Part shown: positions 41,406-51,184 of the stretch, one piece after another
Layout of the letters: every line of letters starts with the position of its first letter
Numbering within the stretch: the stretch's first letter is position 1
DNA from: Methanotrichaceae archaeon
GTDB lineage: Archaea; Halobacteriota; Methanosarcinia; Methanotrichales; Methanotrichaceae
Direction of reading: 5' to 3'
Length of the DNA: 64,000 nt
NCBI GenBank assembly: GCA_013178225.1
Contig: JABLXE010000002.1
Span: forward strand, 1-64,000
Made by a program: the position numbers and the translations under genes
The notes under the pieces: generated by a model
Told to the model about the DNA's origin: nothing
Databases searched by the model: none
What the model saw: only the letters and a program-made list of their open reading frames with translations

Positions 41406-41627
41406 ATGCAAGAACTCGATGAGAGAACGGCTTTGATGGAATGCCAACCGCCGGCAAGCAGCACAAAAATGCCCTGGGGGCGCATAGTTTTATCCCATCA
41501 GCTGATGGGCGCGGCTCCGGCAAGCTACGATTACTACCAGGACTGCAAAGACCATAATGCCCGCTTAAAAAAGCTGAGCGGCAAGGTTGAGATCTCGCTT
41601 TATACCTGTGTCTGGCTGACTGGATAG
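41406..41627 (+). CDS. Doubtful small ORF
   Basis: From ATG 41406 the frame encodes 73 residues (MQELDERTALMECQPPASSTKMPWGRIV...). GGAGAG is upstream, and a TATATATATT box (41323-41332) lies ~75 bases before it. Composition is plausible for a protein but no family is recognised, and the region could instead be leader sequence. It may be a real small gene, but I would not rely on it. Confidence 0.35.
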   Translation: MQELDERTALMECQPPASSTKMPWGRIVLSHQLMGAAPASYDYYQDCKDHNARLKKLSGKVEISLYTCVWLTG

Positions 41628-41724
41628 CTCCGGACTTTTTGCAGAGCGGCCGGCCTTTGCCCTGGCCATCTTCCACAATTTTCTTTCTGGGATCGTCCTT
41701 TCGATTCGATTCGCAAAATGTTCG

Positions 41725-43830
41725 ATGTCCTGGAAAGGGCGGGACTTTTGGGGCTTTTTCAGTCTACTCCGGTTTTCCTGTCTCCACTTTCCCTGCAGCG
41801 TCCGCGAAAAACCATCTTCGGAGCACCATCTTCTATATAGTCAAAATGTAATAACAAATACCGGCGGTGAATGGAGCATTAGACCTCTCATTTACGGAAA
41901 TGGCCGGATGCTGATCTGTGAGGACGAGCGCGGGATCATCCGCGATATTTACTTTCCATTTGTGGGGTTGGAGAACCACTGTAACCTGATACGCGCTGGA
42001 ATCTACGATCTGGATTCAGGCGAGTTCAGCTGGCTGGACGGCTGGCGGATTGAACAGAGCTACAAATCAAGGTTCCCGGAGTCGTTCTTCGATGATCTGG
42101 ATGAGCATTCAGGAACGCCGGAATCAGGCGAGGCCTACAGCGGCTCGCGAACCTGTTCCAACATCGGCGAAACCGCGTTTCGTGAAGCCCGGCTGGGCCT
42201 GAAGGTCGTGGTGAGGGAAGCCATCCATCCCTCGCTGAACTATCTCCTGAGAGTATTTGAGGTAGAGAACCAGTCCGTCCACCCTCGCAACTTGCGGCTC
42301 TTTTCCACGCACAACTACAGCATTCTGGAGAACAAGATTGGGGAGACGGCGGTCGTAGATGGCGACGTCCTCATCCACTACAAGAGGGACCGCTACTTTC
42401 TGCACGGAAGCTCCCCCGCATTTGACCAGTTCGCGGTGGGAGTTGCAGAGTGGAAAGGCCTGGAGGGAACCTGGAGGGATCTGGAGGAGGACGGACGGCT
42501 GAGCGGAAACGTGGTCAGCCACGGGTCCATAGACTCAACTCTGGCCTGGACCGTTGAAGGGCTCAAGCCCGGCCATTTCGCCCGGATATTTTTCTGGATG
42601 GCGGTTGGAAAGAGCTACCGAAGTGTGATCCGGCACCACCGCAACATCGCGGGAGCCTACCCCTCCCGGCTCTTTCGCCAGAGCTTCAACTTCTGGAACT
42701 CTTTCATCGTGAGGATGGCCACTCTTCCAGAATGTCGACATCTGAAAGAGCTTCCTTCGAGTGTCCGGGATATTTTTTACAGAAGCCTGCTGGCCACTGT
42801 CGCCCACATGGATGTCGGCGGATCAGCGATTGCCTCCTGCGACTCCGATATAAAACAGTTCGGAGCCGACCTGTACACTTATTGCTGGCCCAGGGATGCG
42901 GCCTGGGCCTGTCTGGCCCTGGACAAGGCACGCTACCACCACCTGAGCGCCCAGGCCTTCGAGTTCCTCTCCCGGGCGGTGACCGGCAAGGGATGCCTGC
43001 TGCACAAATACACCCCCGCCGGCGATTTCGGCAGCACCTGGCATCCATTTCCCATGATCCAGATCGACGAGACCGCTCTCCCCCTCTATGCTCTCTATCA
43101 TAACTGGCTGGTCTCTAAAGATGTCTGGATCGCGGGCCGCTACTTCTCCTCACTGGTACTTCCGGCGGGAAACTACCTGGTTCGATCAATTGACGAGGCC
43201 TCCGGCCTGCCCGTCTCCAGCTTTGACCTGTGGGAGGAGCGAAAGGGTGTGCACCTCTACAGCGCCTGCACGGTCTATGCGGGTCTCATGGGTGCCTCGG
43301 AGCTGGCGCGGGTTCTGGGCGACTACGATCGGCGCGAGCTGTGGGAACGGGCCGCTCAAACGGTCAGGAAGGCTGTATCCGGGCTGTACAACGATCAGCT
43401 GGGCCGCTTTCAGCGATCGCTATCCGATCCGGCTCTGGACGCATCACTATTTGCGGTTTGGTACTTCGGAGTCCTGCCTGCAGACGATCCGAGAGTCAGA
43501 GACACCATGTCTGCAGTGGAACGGGAGCTGACCCGCCCCTCCGGGGGTTTATGCCGCTACTCGCAGGACTGTTACCAGGGGCTGATGAATGCCTGGATCA
43601 TATGCACCCTCTGGCTGGCGCAGTGGCACATCTCGCTCGGTCGCCTGGACCGGGCACTGGCCCTCATCAGCTGGTGTGCCGGGCATGCTCATCCGACCGG
43701 GCTTTTGCCCGAGCAGGTCGCCGATGACGGCAGCTTCCGCTCAGTCCTTCCGCTGATGTGGTCTCATGCCGCCTTCGTGCTGGCAGTCCTCGAGTACCTT
43801 CAGGCCCTGGAGCGGCAGCAGCAGGCTTAA
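41725..43830 (+). CDS. GH15 glucoamylase-like glycoside hydrolase
   Basis: The 701-residue frame has an N-terminal beta domain (IYGNGRMLICEDERGIIRDIYFPFVGLENH) and an (alpha/alpha)6 domain with TYCWPRDAAWACLAL, SSFDLWEERKGVHLYSACTVYAGL and GLLPEQV near the end, matching archaeal/bacterial GH15 enzymes that remove glucose from starch or glycogen. The two family acids are plausibly Glu in LWEERKG and Glu in LPEQV. The start is unresolved: ATG 41725 lies before a TATA box (41833-41839), while ATG 41908 falls inside the conserved region. Confidence 0.85.
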   Translation: MSWKGRDFWGFFSLLRFSCLHFPCSVREKPSSEHHLLYSQNVITNTGGEWSIRPLIYGNGRMLICEDERGIIRDIYFPFVGLENHCNLIRAGIYDLDSGEFSWLDGWRIEQSYKSRFPESFFDDLDEHSGTPESGEAYSGSRTCSNIGETAFREARLGLKVVVREAIHPSLNYLLRVFEVENQSVHPRNLRLFSTHNYSILENKIGETAVVDGDVLIHYKRDRYFLHGSSPAFDQFAVGVAEWKGLEGTWRDLEEDGRLSGNVVSHGSIDSTLAWTVEGLKPGHFARIFFWMAVGKSYRSVIRHHRNIAGAYPSRLFRQSFNFWNSFIVRMATLPECRHLKELPSSVRDIFYRSLLATVAHMDVGGSAIASCDSDIKQFGADLYTYCWPRDAAWACLALDKARYHHLSAQAFEFLSRAVTGKGCLLHKYTPAGDFGSTWHPFPMIQIDETALPLYALYHNWLVSKDVWIAGRYFSSLVLPAGNYLVRSIDEASGLPVSSFDLWEERKGVHLYSACTVYAGLMGASELARVLGDYDRRELWERAAQTVRKAVSGLYNDQLGRFQRSLSDPALDASLFAVWYFGVLPADDPRVRDTMSAVERELTRPSGGLCRYSQDCYQGLMNAWIICTLWLAQWHISLGRLDRALALISWCAGHAHPTGLLPEQVADDGSFRSVLPLMWSHAAFVLAVLEYLQALERQQQA

Positions 43831-43885
43831 TCTCTCATCTTCCCACTTCGAAACCCTCATAAGCAGTCCGTTCAAAGGTTCGGAC

Positions 43886-44920
43886 ATGGCCAATGCTGCT
43901 TCGCATGACTATCTGATCTTCGGCACCGGAGCCATGGGGTCTGTTCTGGCCGGGTTCCTGCAGGATACGGGCTGCCGGGTGACCATGATCGGCAGGGGAA
44001 ATCACTTTTCGGCTCTGCTGGCCGGGGGATTGAGGGTCACAGGCATCTGGGGAGATCGATTCATCCCTGCCGAGAGGGTGAGGGGATTCGCAGATCCCCG
44101 GAAGGCAAAAGGGCGATTTCCGGTAATACTGCTGTGCGTCAAGTCCAAAGACACGGCTGCTGCGGCTCTGGATGCCTCCCGGCTCTTAGCGGAGGACGGC
44201 ATCATGGTCTCCATCCAAAACGGCCTCGACAACTGGGATATCATCTCCTCGATCGTCGGCCCCTCACGAACCGTGGGCGCACGGGTGATCTTCGGAGCAG
44301 AGATATCCGAGCCGGGAACGGCAAGGGTGACCGTTAATGCCGACGATGTCCTGCTAGGCGAGCCCTTTTCGGCCGTCAACCGCGGGCTGCTGGCATCTCT
44401 GGAGGATGATCTGAGGCGGTCGGGAATTCCCGTGAGATCCGTGTCCTCGGCCGAGATCTGGTCGGCCATCTGGGGAAAGGTCCTCTACAACAGCTCATTG
44501 AACCCTCTGGGTGCGCTCCTGGAGGTGCCCTACGGCAAGCTGGGCGAGAACCGGGAGACGAGAGACGTAATCCGCCATATCATCGAGGAGATCTTTTTGG
44601 TGATGTCGGCCAGGGGCGTGAAAGTGCCTTACGCTGATGCTGATGACTACTATCATCATCTTCTAAAGTGCCAGCTTCCTCCGACCTACGACCACCGCGC
44701 CAGCATGCTGCAGGATATACTGCTTGGACGGAGGACCGAGATCGATGCCCTCAACGGAGCCATATCTCGCTACGGGAGGGAGCTGGGAATAGCCACTCCC
44801 TATAACGACCTCTTGACTGCGCTAATCAAGTTCAAGGAGAAGCCGGAGAACAGAACAATATCAAGAACGGCTGCGACCTCAGAGGCTGGAAAAATTGAGA
44901 AAGCTTTTTCATCAGCCTAA
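43886..44920 (+). CDS. panE: 2-dehydropantoate 2-reductase (ketopantoate reductase)
   Basis: ATG 43886 begins MANAASHDYLIFGTGAMGSVLAGFLQDTGCRVTMIGRG, the NADPH-binding GxGAxG motif. Later GLDNWDIISSIVGPSRTVGARVIFGAE and EIWSAIWGKVLYNSSLNPLGALLEVPYG contain the catalytic Lys of PanE. Archaea usually make pantoate by this enzyme for CoA. The 344-residue length is normal. The longer open frame upstream (from 43766) is antisense/overlap to GH15 and not expected to be used. Confidence 0.87.
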   Translation: MANAASHDYLIFGTGAMGSVLAGFLQDTGCRVTMIGRGNHFSALLAGGLRVTGIWGDRFIPAERVRGFADPRKAKGRFPVILLCVKSKDTAAAALDASRLLAEDGIMVSIQNGLDNWDIISSIVGPSRTVGARVIFGAEISEPGTARVTVNADDVLLGEPFSAVNRGLLASLEDDLRRSGIPVRSVSSAEIWSAIWGKVLYNSSLNPLGALLEVPYGKLGENRETRDVIRHIIEEIFLVMSARGVKVPYADADDYYHHLLKCQLPPTYDHRASMLQDILLGRRTEIDALNGAISRYGRELGIATPYNDLLTALIKFKEKPENRTISRTAATSEAGKIEKAFSSA

Positions 44921-44947
44921 TGCCTAAGATAGTACTGGAGCCAAACT

Positions 44948-45316
44948 ATGGATACCGTGGCTGAGATAATCAAGACCATCACCGCTGAGATGCAGAAATC
45001 CCTGTCTGCAAAGACGGTGGTGGGAGACCCTGTGACCATTGAGGGAAAGACCATTGTGCCTCTGGTGAGCCTGGGAATGGGCTTTGGGGCAGGAGCCGGC
45101 TCGGGAAAGGACGCTCCAGGAGGCGGGGGCGGCGGAGGCGGCATGGGAATCAAGCCTGTAGCCGTGATTGTGATCGATGATCGCGGGGCCAGAGTGGAGA
45201 CGCTCAAGCAACCCAAGCCCACGCTGGTGGAGCAGCTGGCGGAAGTGGTGCCCAGGATCGCGGAGAGCATGCCCACCAAGAAGGAGCGACAGGTGGAGGT
45301 AGAGGAGACGGGATGA
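44948..45316 (+). CDS. GerW/YtfJ family protein
   Basis: The 122-residue protein (IIKTITAEMQKSLSAKTVVGDPVTIEGKTIVPLVSLGMGFGAGAGSG...GGGGGGGGMGIKPVAVIVIDD) matches the GerW (YtfJ) sporulation family, including the glycine-rich loop. In Bacillus it functions in spore germination; in archaea its role is unknown. Its stop overlaps the next gene's start as ATGA, so the two are an operon. It has no signal peptide. Confidence 0.85.
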   Translation: MDTVAEIIKTITAEMQKSLSAKTVVGDPVTIEGKTIVPLVSLGMGFGAGAGSGKDAPGGGGGGGGMGIKPVAVIVIDDRGARVETLKQPKPTLVEQLAEVVPRIAESMPTKKERQVEVEETG

Positions 45317-46122
45317 CCGGAGCGAGCCAAGAGCCCGGATGGGACCCGGCCTGCTACGAGCGGAGCTCCTCAGCTCAATACGGCTGGGCTATGGACCTCA
45401 TATCCGGGCTGAGGCTCGAAGGTTGCGAGAGGGTGCTGGACATAGGGTGCGGCGACGGCAAGGTCACGGCCCGGCTGGCGAGCCTGGTGCCGGACGGAGA
45501 GGCCGTGGGAATAGATCTCTCCCGGGACATGATTGCCCACGCCCGGGAGAGGCACTCTCGCGAAAACCATTCCAATCTTCTCTTTGAGGTACGGGATGCC
45601 CTGCAGCTGGACTACCAGGAGGAGTTCGATCTCGTCGTCTCCTTTGCCTGTCTGCACTGGATCAGGGACCATTCAACCGTCCTGAAGGGGATCCTGCGCG
45701 CTCTGAAGCCCGGGGGCCTGCTACTATGTCAGTGCGGGGGACGGGGAAACGCCGAAGAGATTCTGGCCGCAACCGACGATCTGACCCGCAGCGATGAATG
45801 GTCCTGCTACTTTCAGGGATTTTCTTCTCCCTACAACTTCTACGGCCCGGAGGAGTACCGCACCTGGCTGTCTGAAGCCGGCCTCGAGGCGAGACAGGTT
45901 GGGCTGATCCCGAAGGATATGGTCCATCCCGGCCGTGAGGGGCTGATCGGATTTCTCTCTGCCACCTGGCTTCCTTACACCGATAGGCTGCCGCCGAACT
46001 TGCGGTCTGAATTCATCGGGGAGGTGGCCGGAAGGTATCTGGAGCTTCATCCGCTGGACTCCAACGGCCGCTCTCATGTGAAGATGGTGCGCCTGCAGGT
46101 CGAAGCGGGACGCCCAGGCTAG
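45313..46122 (+). CDS. Class I SAM-dependent methyltransferase
   Basis: The 269-residue protein has VLDIGCGDGKVTARLA (motif I), GIDLSRDMIAHARER (motif II), FDLVVSFACLHWIRD (motif IV-like) and LKPGGLLLCQCGG, the pattern of class I methyltransferases. The trans-aconitate/malonyl-ACP-type methyltransferases are the nearest relatives I know, but the substrate is not evident. It is translationally coupled to the GerW-like gene. Confidence 0.82.
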   Translation: MTGASQEPGWDPACYERSSSAQYGWAMDLISGLRLEGCERVLDIGCGDGKVTARLASLVPDGEAVGIDLSRDMIAHARERHSRENHSNLLFEVRDALQLDYQEEFDLVVSFACLHWIRDHSTVLKGILRALKPGGLLLCQCGGRGNAEEILAATDDLTRSDEWSCYFQGFSSPYNFYGPEEYRTWLSEAGLEARQVGLIPKDMVHPGREGLIGFLSATWLPYTDRLPPNLRSEFIGEVAGRYLELHPLDSNGRSHVKMVRLQVEAGRPG

Positions 46123-46300
46123 AGGTCAGAGCAGCCCCAGAGTTCCGGGATCGGCGCGATTCTGTACCCAGTTCCTGCCGTCTCAACCATAGCATTTCTG
46201 AGATCCTTGTTCTGCTTTTAAATCTTCCAGCTTTGCCTTATTGCGTAAAGCGGCAGCTTTATATCTCTAACTATCTACAAATATATATGGTGTATTAAAA

Positions 46301-49300
46301 ATGATGCGTCTATGGCAAGCCATTCTCTTGGTTGGTGTTGCATTTCTATCCATCTCATCTACAATTTCAGCTGAAGGGGCAGATAATGCTCTTGCGGGCA
46401 TGAATCTATCTATTAGCGGGGCCTCGTACCTGGACCTGAACGCCAACGGCTTCAGAGATGAGGGCGAGCCGGGACTATCGGGGCGTACCGTGAGGCTATC
46501 CTGCGGTTCGGTGACTGCAAACCTCACCACCGATGAGTCGGGAAACTTCGTTTTCGGCAACCTCTCGCCTGATAGCTACCGCCTGTCACAGGACCCGGTC
46601 TCGGGATGGAATCAGACCAGCCCCGGTGCGGGCTATCACCTAGTAACCCTGACCGATAGGTCCGCTGGCGGCCTGGACTTCGGAAGCATTTCGTCGAAAC
46701 GGCTGCAAAACATCACCCTGTCCCCCCCAGACCGCGAATACCCCATCATGCGGCCTACGCCCGAGCAGGTCACCTCCTGGATCGAAGAATACCGGTCTGC
46801 GCCAACGGCTTACCTGAGCCCCGCGATTGAGGCTCAGCTGGCCGTGTCCCCGGGAATCGAGTACAGCCTCCTGTCTCAAATAGACTACGTGCCCTCGGAG
46901 CGAAACCAGGGGTCTTGCGGCAACTGCTGGGCCTGGACCGGAACCGGAGCCATGGAGATTGCACACTCCCGGCAGGACAACATCCGCGAGCGGCTCTCCA
47001 TCCAGTACTTAAACTCCAATTTTGCGGGCGGAAGCGGCAGCGGATGGGCCTGCTGCGGAGGCTGGCTCTCAGATGTGGCCTCGTTCTACCAGGATACCGG
47101 AATGGCAGTGCCGTGGTCCAACGCCAACGCCCAGTGGCAGGATGCAGGCCGGTCATGTGCGCAGGGGTCCACTACCGTTCCTGCTAGCACCATATCCATC
47201 AATCCCAACTATCAGGTGACCTCCATAGTCTCCGAAACCATACCCACTTATGGCGTCGGCCGGGAAAAGGCAATTTCAAACATCAAGAACGTCCTTGCCC
47301 AGGGAAGAGGGGTGTTCTTCGGCTTCTTCCTTCCCACCGATTCGGCATGGCGCGATTTATTCAACTTCTGGGACTATCAGTCTGAGGATTCCATATGGCA
47401 GCCCGATGGCGCGTGTGGAATGCAGTACAACTACAATCAGGGCGGCGGGCACGCCGTGCTGTGTGTGGGCTACGACGATACCGATCCCAACAACCGATAC
47501 TGGATCATGCTCAACAGCTGGGGCTCCTCCAGCCGGCGTCCCAACGGGCTTTTTCGAGTGAGCATGGACATGAACTACGACTGCAGCTACCGGGGATTAG
47601 GCGATGCGTTTTACTGGATGGCACTGAATATGGAATACGCTGATGTCGAGAACAATCCGCCGGATACTCCCAACATGCCTGACGGTCCTGCGGAGGGCCT
47701 GGCCAATCATCAGATCAGCTTCACCACGTCTGCCACAGACCCCGACGGCGACCGGATAAGGTACGTCTTCGACTGGGGAGACGGCACTTCATCCGCCACC
47801 GACTACGAGAGCTCCGGAATATGCGTCAGTGCGGTCCATTCCTGGTGCGAGGGAGACGATTACGAGGTGCGGGTCCGGGCAGAGGATGAGGATGGCGCTC
47901 AATCGGACCAGTCTCTTCCCGCCTCAATCAGCATAACCAGCTCGACCACACCGCCTGATAAACCACAAATGCCATCCGGTCCCGCGTCGGGATTCGCCGG
48001 AAGCCTTTACAGCTACTCGGCATCGGCCACAGACCCCGACGGGGATTTAGTGAAATACATCTTCGACTGGGGCGATAAATCCTCCTCCGAGACTGAACTC
48101 GTCTCCTCCGGGACTAGCGCCTCGGCCTCTCATACCTGGAGCACTCCAGGGGACTACAAGGTCAGCGCTAAGGCGGTGGACAGCCAGGGATACGAATCGG
48201 AGTGGTCAGACCAGCTTTCGGTACAGATCAGCCAGAACGATGCGCCGGGCGTGCCCTCCGAGCCCTCCGGACCTGAAAGCGGCGACGCCGGGGTGTCGTA
48301 TACCTATTCCACCAAGGCCTCCGATCCAAACGGCGATCAGGTCAAATACACCTTCGACTGGGGCGATGAATCGACAACCGAGACTGAGCTTGTGCCTTCA
48401 GACACTGGGGCTGAAGCGTCTCACGCCTGGGCATCAGGAGGCATCTACCTGGTGACGGCCACGGCCACGGACGATAAAGGCCTCTCCTCCGTTCCCTCTT
48501 CGGCCTTGAGCGTGAGCATGGCTGCCCCCAACAGGGCGCCGGAAACGCCTGCCGTTCCGAGCGGAAAGACCTCGATTTATACCGGGAGCCCGAGCAGTTA
48601 TTCGACTTCTGCCTCTGATCCTGATGGCGATTCCCTGATCTACACCTTTGACTGGGGCGACGGGAGCACAGGAGAGGCCGATCTTGTGCCCTCCGGAAAG
48701 ACGCAGAGCCTCTCTCACATCTGGACTGCCGCAGGCACCTATTATCTCCGGGCGAAGGCCACAGACGATGCCGGCTCAGATTCCGACTGGTCCGGAGCTC
48801 TTTCAGTCAGGGTGAGCCTCAACAACCTGCCCCTCACCCCTGCTGCGCCAAGCGGGTCCATATCGGGCTTTTCCGGAACTTCCTACAGCTATTCAGCGGT
48901 GACCACTGATTCCGATCGTGACCGGCTCACCTACACCTTTGACTGGGGCGACGGCACGACCACAGAGACGGCCCAGGTCAGATCCGGCCTGCGAACCAGC
49001 GCCAGTCATGCCTGGGATACTACAGGAAGCTATGAGGTGACCGTCCGGGCCACGGACAGCAAAGGGGGTACTTCCGGCACCTCAAGTCCGCTAATAGTTG
49101 CCATCACCTCCAACTCGCCACCTCTATCTCCGGCCCTGCCATCCGGCCCGGATAGCGGAAGGACGCGGGTGTACTACAGCTATTCTGCTTCCACAACCGA
49201 TCCCGATGATGATCAGCTTAAATTCACTTTCGATTGGGGGGATGGCACGACTTCACAGAGCAGCCTGATCTCATCGGGATCAGCAGCCAGCTTGTCTCAC

Positions 49301-49699
49301 CGCTGGAGCAGGACCGGGACTTTTTCAGTTAGAGCGATGGCCACCGACAGCAAGGGGGCCTCTTCGGAGTGGTCGCCTTCGCTCACGGTGACCATATCCT
49401 ACACCCTGAACAGCCCGCCTGAGCAGCCTCTTCCGCCCCGCGGTGCCGATAAAGGATTCCAGCGAAGAAGCTACTACTATTCAGCAACCGCCTCCGACCC
49501 GGACGGCGATTCGGTGAAATACGTCTTCGACTGGGGCGACGGGACACAGACCGAGTCCTGGGCGGTTAGGACCGGCACCACGGCCAGCGCCCGCCACCTA
49601 TGGAATAAGGCAGGCACCTATCAGGTCCGGGTAGAGGCCGTGGACCTCAAGGGGGCCTCTTCCGGCTGGTCTGATGCCAGAACCGTGCAGATCTCGTAA
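46301..49699 (+). CDS. Papain-like (C1A) protease with SdrD-B-like and seven PKD domains
   Basis: The 1132-residue protein has a signal peptide and then an SdrD B-like domain (YLDLNANGFRDEGEPGLSGRTV, ~40-130). A peptidase C1A domain follows (~180-450), with Cys209 in QGSCGNCWAW, His384 in GGGHAVLCVGY and Asn405 in MLNSWGSS. The rest is seven PKD-type repeats, each with FDWGD and ending in a W/H-x-W strand. The C-terminus has no sorting tail that I see. It is probably extracellular, possibly surface-bound through PKD domains. TTTATATC (46258-46265) is the TATA box, and ATG 46301 follows it by ~36 bases. Confidence 0.9.
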   Translation: MMRLWQAILLVGVAFLSISSTISAEGADNALAGMNLSISGASYLDLNANGFRDEGEPGLSGRTVRLSCGSVTANLTTDESGNFVFGNLSPDSYRLSQDPVSGWNQTSPGAGYHLVTLTDRSAGGLDFGSISSKRLQNITLSPPDREYPIMRPTPEQVTSWIEEYRSAPTAYLSPAIEAQLAVSPGIEYSLLSQIDYVPSERNQGSCGNCWAWTGTGAMEIAHSRQDNIRERLSIQYLNSNFAGGSGSGWACCGGWLSDVASFYQDTGMAVPWSNANAQWQDAGRSCAQGSTTVPASTISINPNYQVTSIVSETIPTYGVGREKAISNIKNVLAQGRGVFFGFFLPTDSAWRDLFNFWDYQSEDSIWQPDGACGMQYNYNQGGGHAVLCVGYDDTDPNNRYWIMLNSWGSSSRRPNGLFRVSMDMNYDCSYRGLGDAFYWMALNMEYADVENNPPDTPNMPDGPAEGLANHQISFTTSATDPDGDRIRYVFDWGDGTSSATDYESSGICVSAVHSWCEGDDYEVRVRAEDEDGAQSDQSLPASISITSSTTPPDKPQMPSGPASGFAGSLYSYSASATDPDGDLVKYIFDWGDKSSSETELVSSGTSASASHTWSTPGDYKVSAKAVDSQGYESEWSDQLSVQISQNDAPGVPSEPSGPESGDAGVSYTYSTKASDPNGDQVKYTFDWGDESTTETELVPSDTGAEASHAWASGGIYLVTATATDDKGLSSVPSSALSVSMAAPNRAPETPAVPSGKTSIYTGSPSSYSTSASDPDGDSLIYTFDWGDGSTGEADLVPSGKTQSLSHIWTAAGTYYLRAKATDDAGSDSDWSGALSVRVSLNNLPLTPAAPSGSISGFSGTSYSYSAVTTDSDRDRLTYTFDWGDGTTTETAQVRSGLRTSASHAWDTTGSYEVTVRATDSKGGTSGTSSPLIVAITSNSPPLSPALPSGPDSGRTRVYYSYSASTTDPDDDQLKFTFDWGDGTTSQSSLISSGSAASLSHRWSRTGTFSVRAMATDSKGASSEWSPSLTVTISYTLNSPPEQPLPPRGADKGFQRRSYYYSATASDPDGDSVKYVFDWGDGTQTESWAVRTGTTASARHLWNKAGTYQVRVEAVDLKGASSGWSDARTVQIS

Positions 49700-49708
49700 A
49701 AAAAATAC

Positions 49709-50953
49709 CTAGCGACAGGAGCAGGTTGATCCTGACATCTGCTCCAGAAGGGCTTCCGTCTCCTGCCTCACAATGGATGGGTCCCGAGGCAGGCGGGCGA
49801 CGCCGGAATCGATTGCTGCCCTGGCCACGGCCTCCGCTACGGCCGGAACTGTCCGCCGGTCCAGCGGCGAGGGAATGATGCGCTCTTCGCTGGCCGGGTC
49901 CACCAGGCCGGCGATGGCCCTGGCTGCTGCCATCTTCATCTCTTCGTTGATGTCGCTGGCCCTCACGTCCAGAGCGCCCCGGAAGATTCCCGGAAAGCCC
50001 AGCACGTTGTTGACCTGGTTGGGAAAGTCCGATCGGCCGGTGGCAACCACTCTGGCTCCAGCGGCTTTGGCCAGGTCGGGCATGATCTCCGGCACGGGGT
50101 TGGCCATGGCCATCACAATTGCGTCTTCGGCCATGCTTTTCACCATCTCCGGGCTGACGATGCCGGCAACGGACAGGCCGATGAACACGTCTGCGCCCCT
50201 GATGGCATCGGAGAGCGATCCCTTGACGTGTCGCGGATTGGTAATGCTTGCGATCTCCCGCTTGGATGAATTGAGGTCGCTCCTCTCCTCCTGGATAACT
50301 CCGCGGCTGTCACATAGGACGACATCTCTGGCCCCAAAGCTTTGCAGGAACTTGGTGACGGCGATTCCAGCTGCTCCGGCACCGCTGACTGCCACCCTGA
50401 TCTCGGTGAAGTCCTTTCCCACCACCTTCAGGGCGTTGATCAGCGCGGCCAGGGCAACCACTGCCGTCCCGTGCTGGTCGTCGTGAAACACCGGGATCTT
50501 GAGCCTTTTCTTCAGCTGCTCCTCGATCTCGAAACAGCGGGGGGCGCTTATGTCTTCTAAGTTAACTCCGCCGAAGACGGGCTCGATCCGGGCCACGGTG
50601 TCTGCGATCACGCCTGGATCTTTGGAGGTGACGGCTATGGGAAAGGCGTCGATCCCGGCGAAGTTCTTGAAGAGAATGGCCTTTCCTTCCATCACCGGGA
50701 TGGAGGCCTCAGGGCCGATGTCTCCCAGGCCCAGGACCGCGGTGCCGTCAGTTACCACTGCCACCAGGTTGCCTTTGGAGGTGTACTGGTAAAGGTCGTC
50801 GGGATTCTTCTCAATCTCGCGACAGGGCTCGGCCACTCCGGGAGTGTAGGCCAGGCTCAGGTCGGTCTGTGTGCAGCATGGGACCTTGCTGTGAATGGCG
50901 ATCTTGCCTTTGGCAACTCTATGAAATTGAAGGGCTTCTTCTCGCAGCGACAT
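49709..50953 (-). CDS. NAD(P)-dependent malic enzyme
   Basis: ATG 50953 follows GGTGAAGA; the upstream extension to 50989 is unlikely. The 414-residue protein has LAYTPGVAEPCREIEKN, GTAVLGLGDIGPEASIPVMEGKAILFKNFAGIDAFPI, VFHDDQHGTAVVALAALINAL and VAVSGAGAAGIAVTKFL, the ordered motifs of malic enzyme. It links malate and pyruvate through oxidative decarboxylation. The phosphotransacetylase-like extension of some bacterial MaeB forms is absent. The C-terminus has CSC (STCSCR). It converges on the papain-PKD gene with only 9 bases between. Confidence 0.92.
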   Translation of the reverse strand: MSLREEALQFHRVAKGKIAIHSKVPCCTQTDLSLAYTPGVAEPCREIEKNPDDLYQYTSKGNLVAVVTDGTAVLGLGDIGPEASIPVMEGKAILFKNFAGIDAFPIAVTSKDPGVIADTVARIEPVFGGVNLEDISAPRCFEIEEQLKKRLKIPVFHDDQHGTAVVALAALINALKVVGKDFTEIRVAVSGAGAAGIAVTKFLQSFGARDVVLCDSRGVIQEERSDLNSSKREIASITNPRHVKGSLSDAIRGADVFIGLSVAGIVSPEMVKSMAEDAIVMAMANPVPEIMPDLAKAAGARVVATGRSDFPNQVNNVLGFPGIFRGALDVRASDINEEMKMAAARAIAGLVDPASEERIIPSPLDRRTVPAVAEAVARAAIDSGVARLPRDPSIVRQETEALLEQMSGSTCSCR

Positions 50954-51055
50954 TTCTTCACCTGAATTTTGCTTAGATCGGACCCTCAAGGGAGCAACAG
51001 ATATAAAGCATGGCTTCTAGTTAGAAGGGCTGGGCCGGGGTGGCAGAGCGGACAA

Positions 51056-51102
51056 ATTCTCTCGCTAGGGGCCGTAAACAGCCAACTGCGCGAGGAGTTC
51101 AA
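51056..51102 (+). other. tRNA-Ser intron 1 (D-loop)
   Basis: The 47-nt insert is bounded by identical AAA bulges (51054-51056 and 51101-51103). The 4-bp central helix is GGAC (51050-51053) with GTTC (51097-51100). The internal helix is TTCTC-T-CGC with GCG-C-GAGGA. A small GGC/GCC hairpin lies in the loop. The exact cut within AAA is ambiguous, but the product is the same. Confidence 0.8.
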
Positions 51103-51153
51103 ACGCGGCAGGCTCGAGACCTGTTGTCCCTTCCAGGGACGCTTGGGTTCAAA

Positions 51154-51184
51154 ATGGTAGGCCGCCAGAGACCTTCCAGGAAAA
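51154..51184 (+). other. tRNA-Ser intron 2 (T-loop)
   Basis: The 31-nt insert sits between T-loop bases: 5' side TTCA-AAA-TGG, 3' side CCA-GGAA-AAT. TTC pairs GAA plus an A/G mismatch as central helix, flanked by 3-nt bulges. The helix TGG-x-AGG with CCT-x-CCA closes the intron. Confidence 0.8.
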
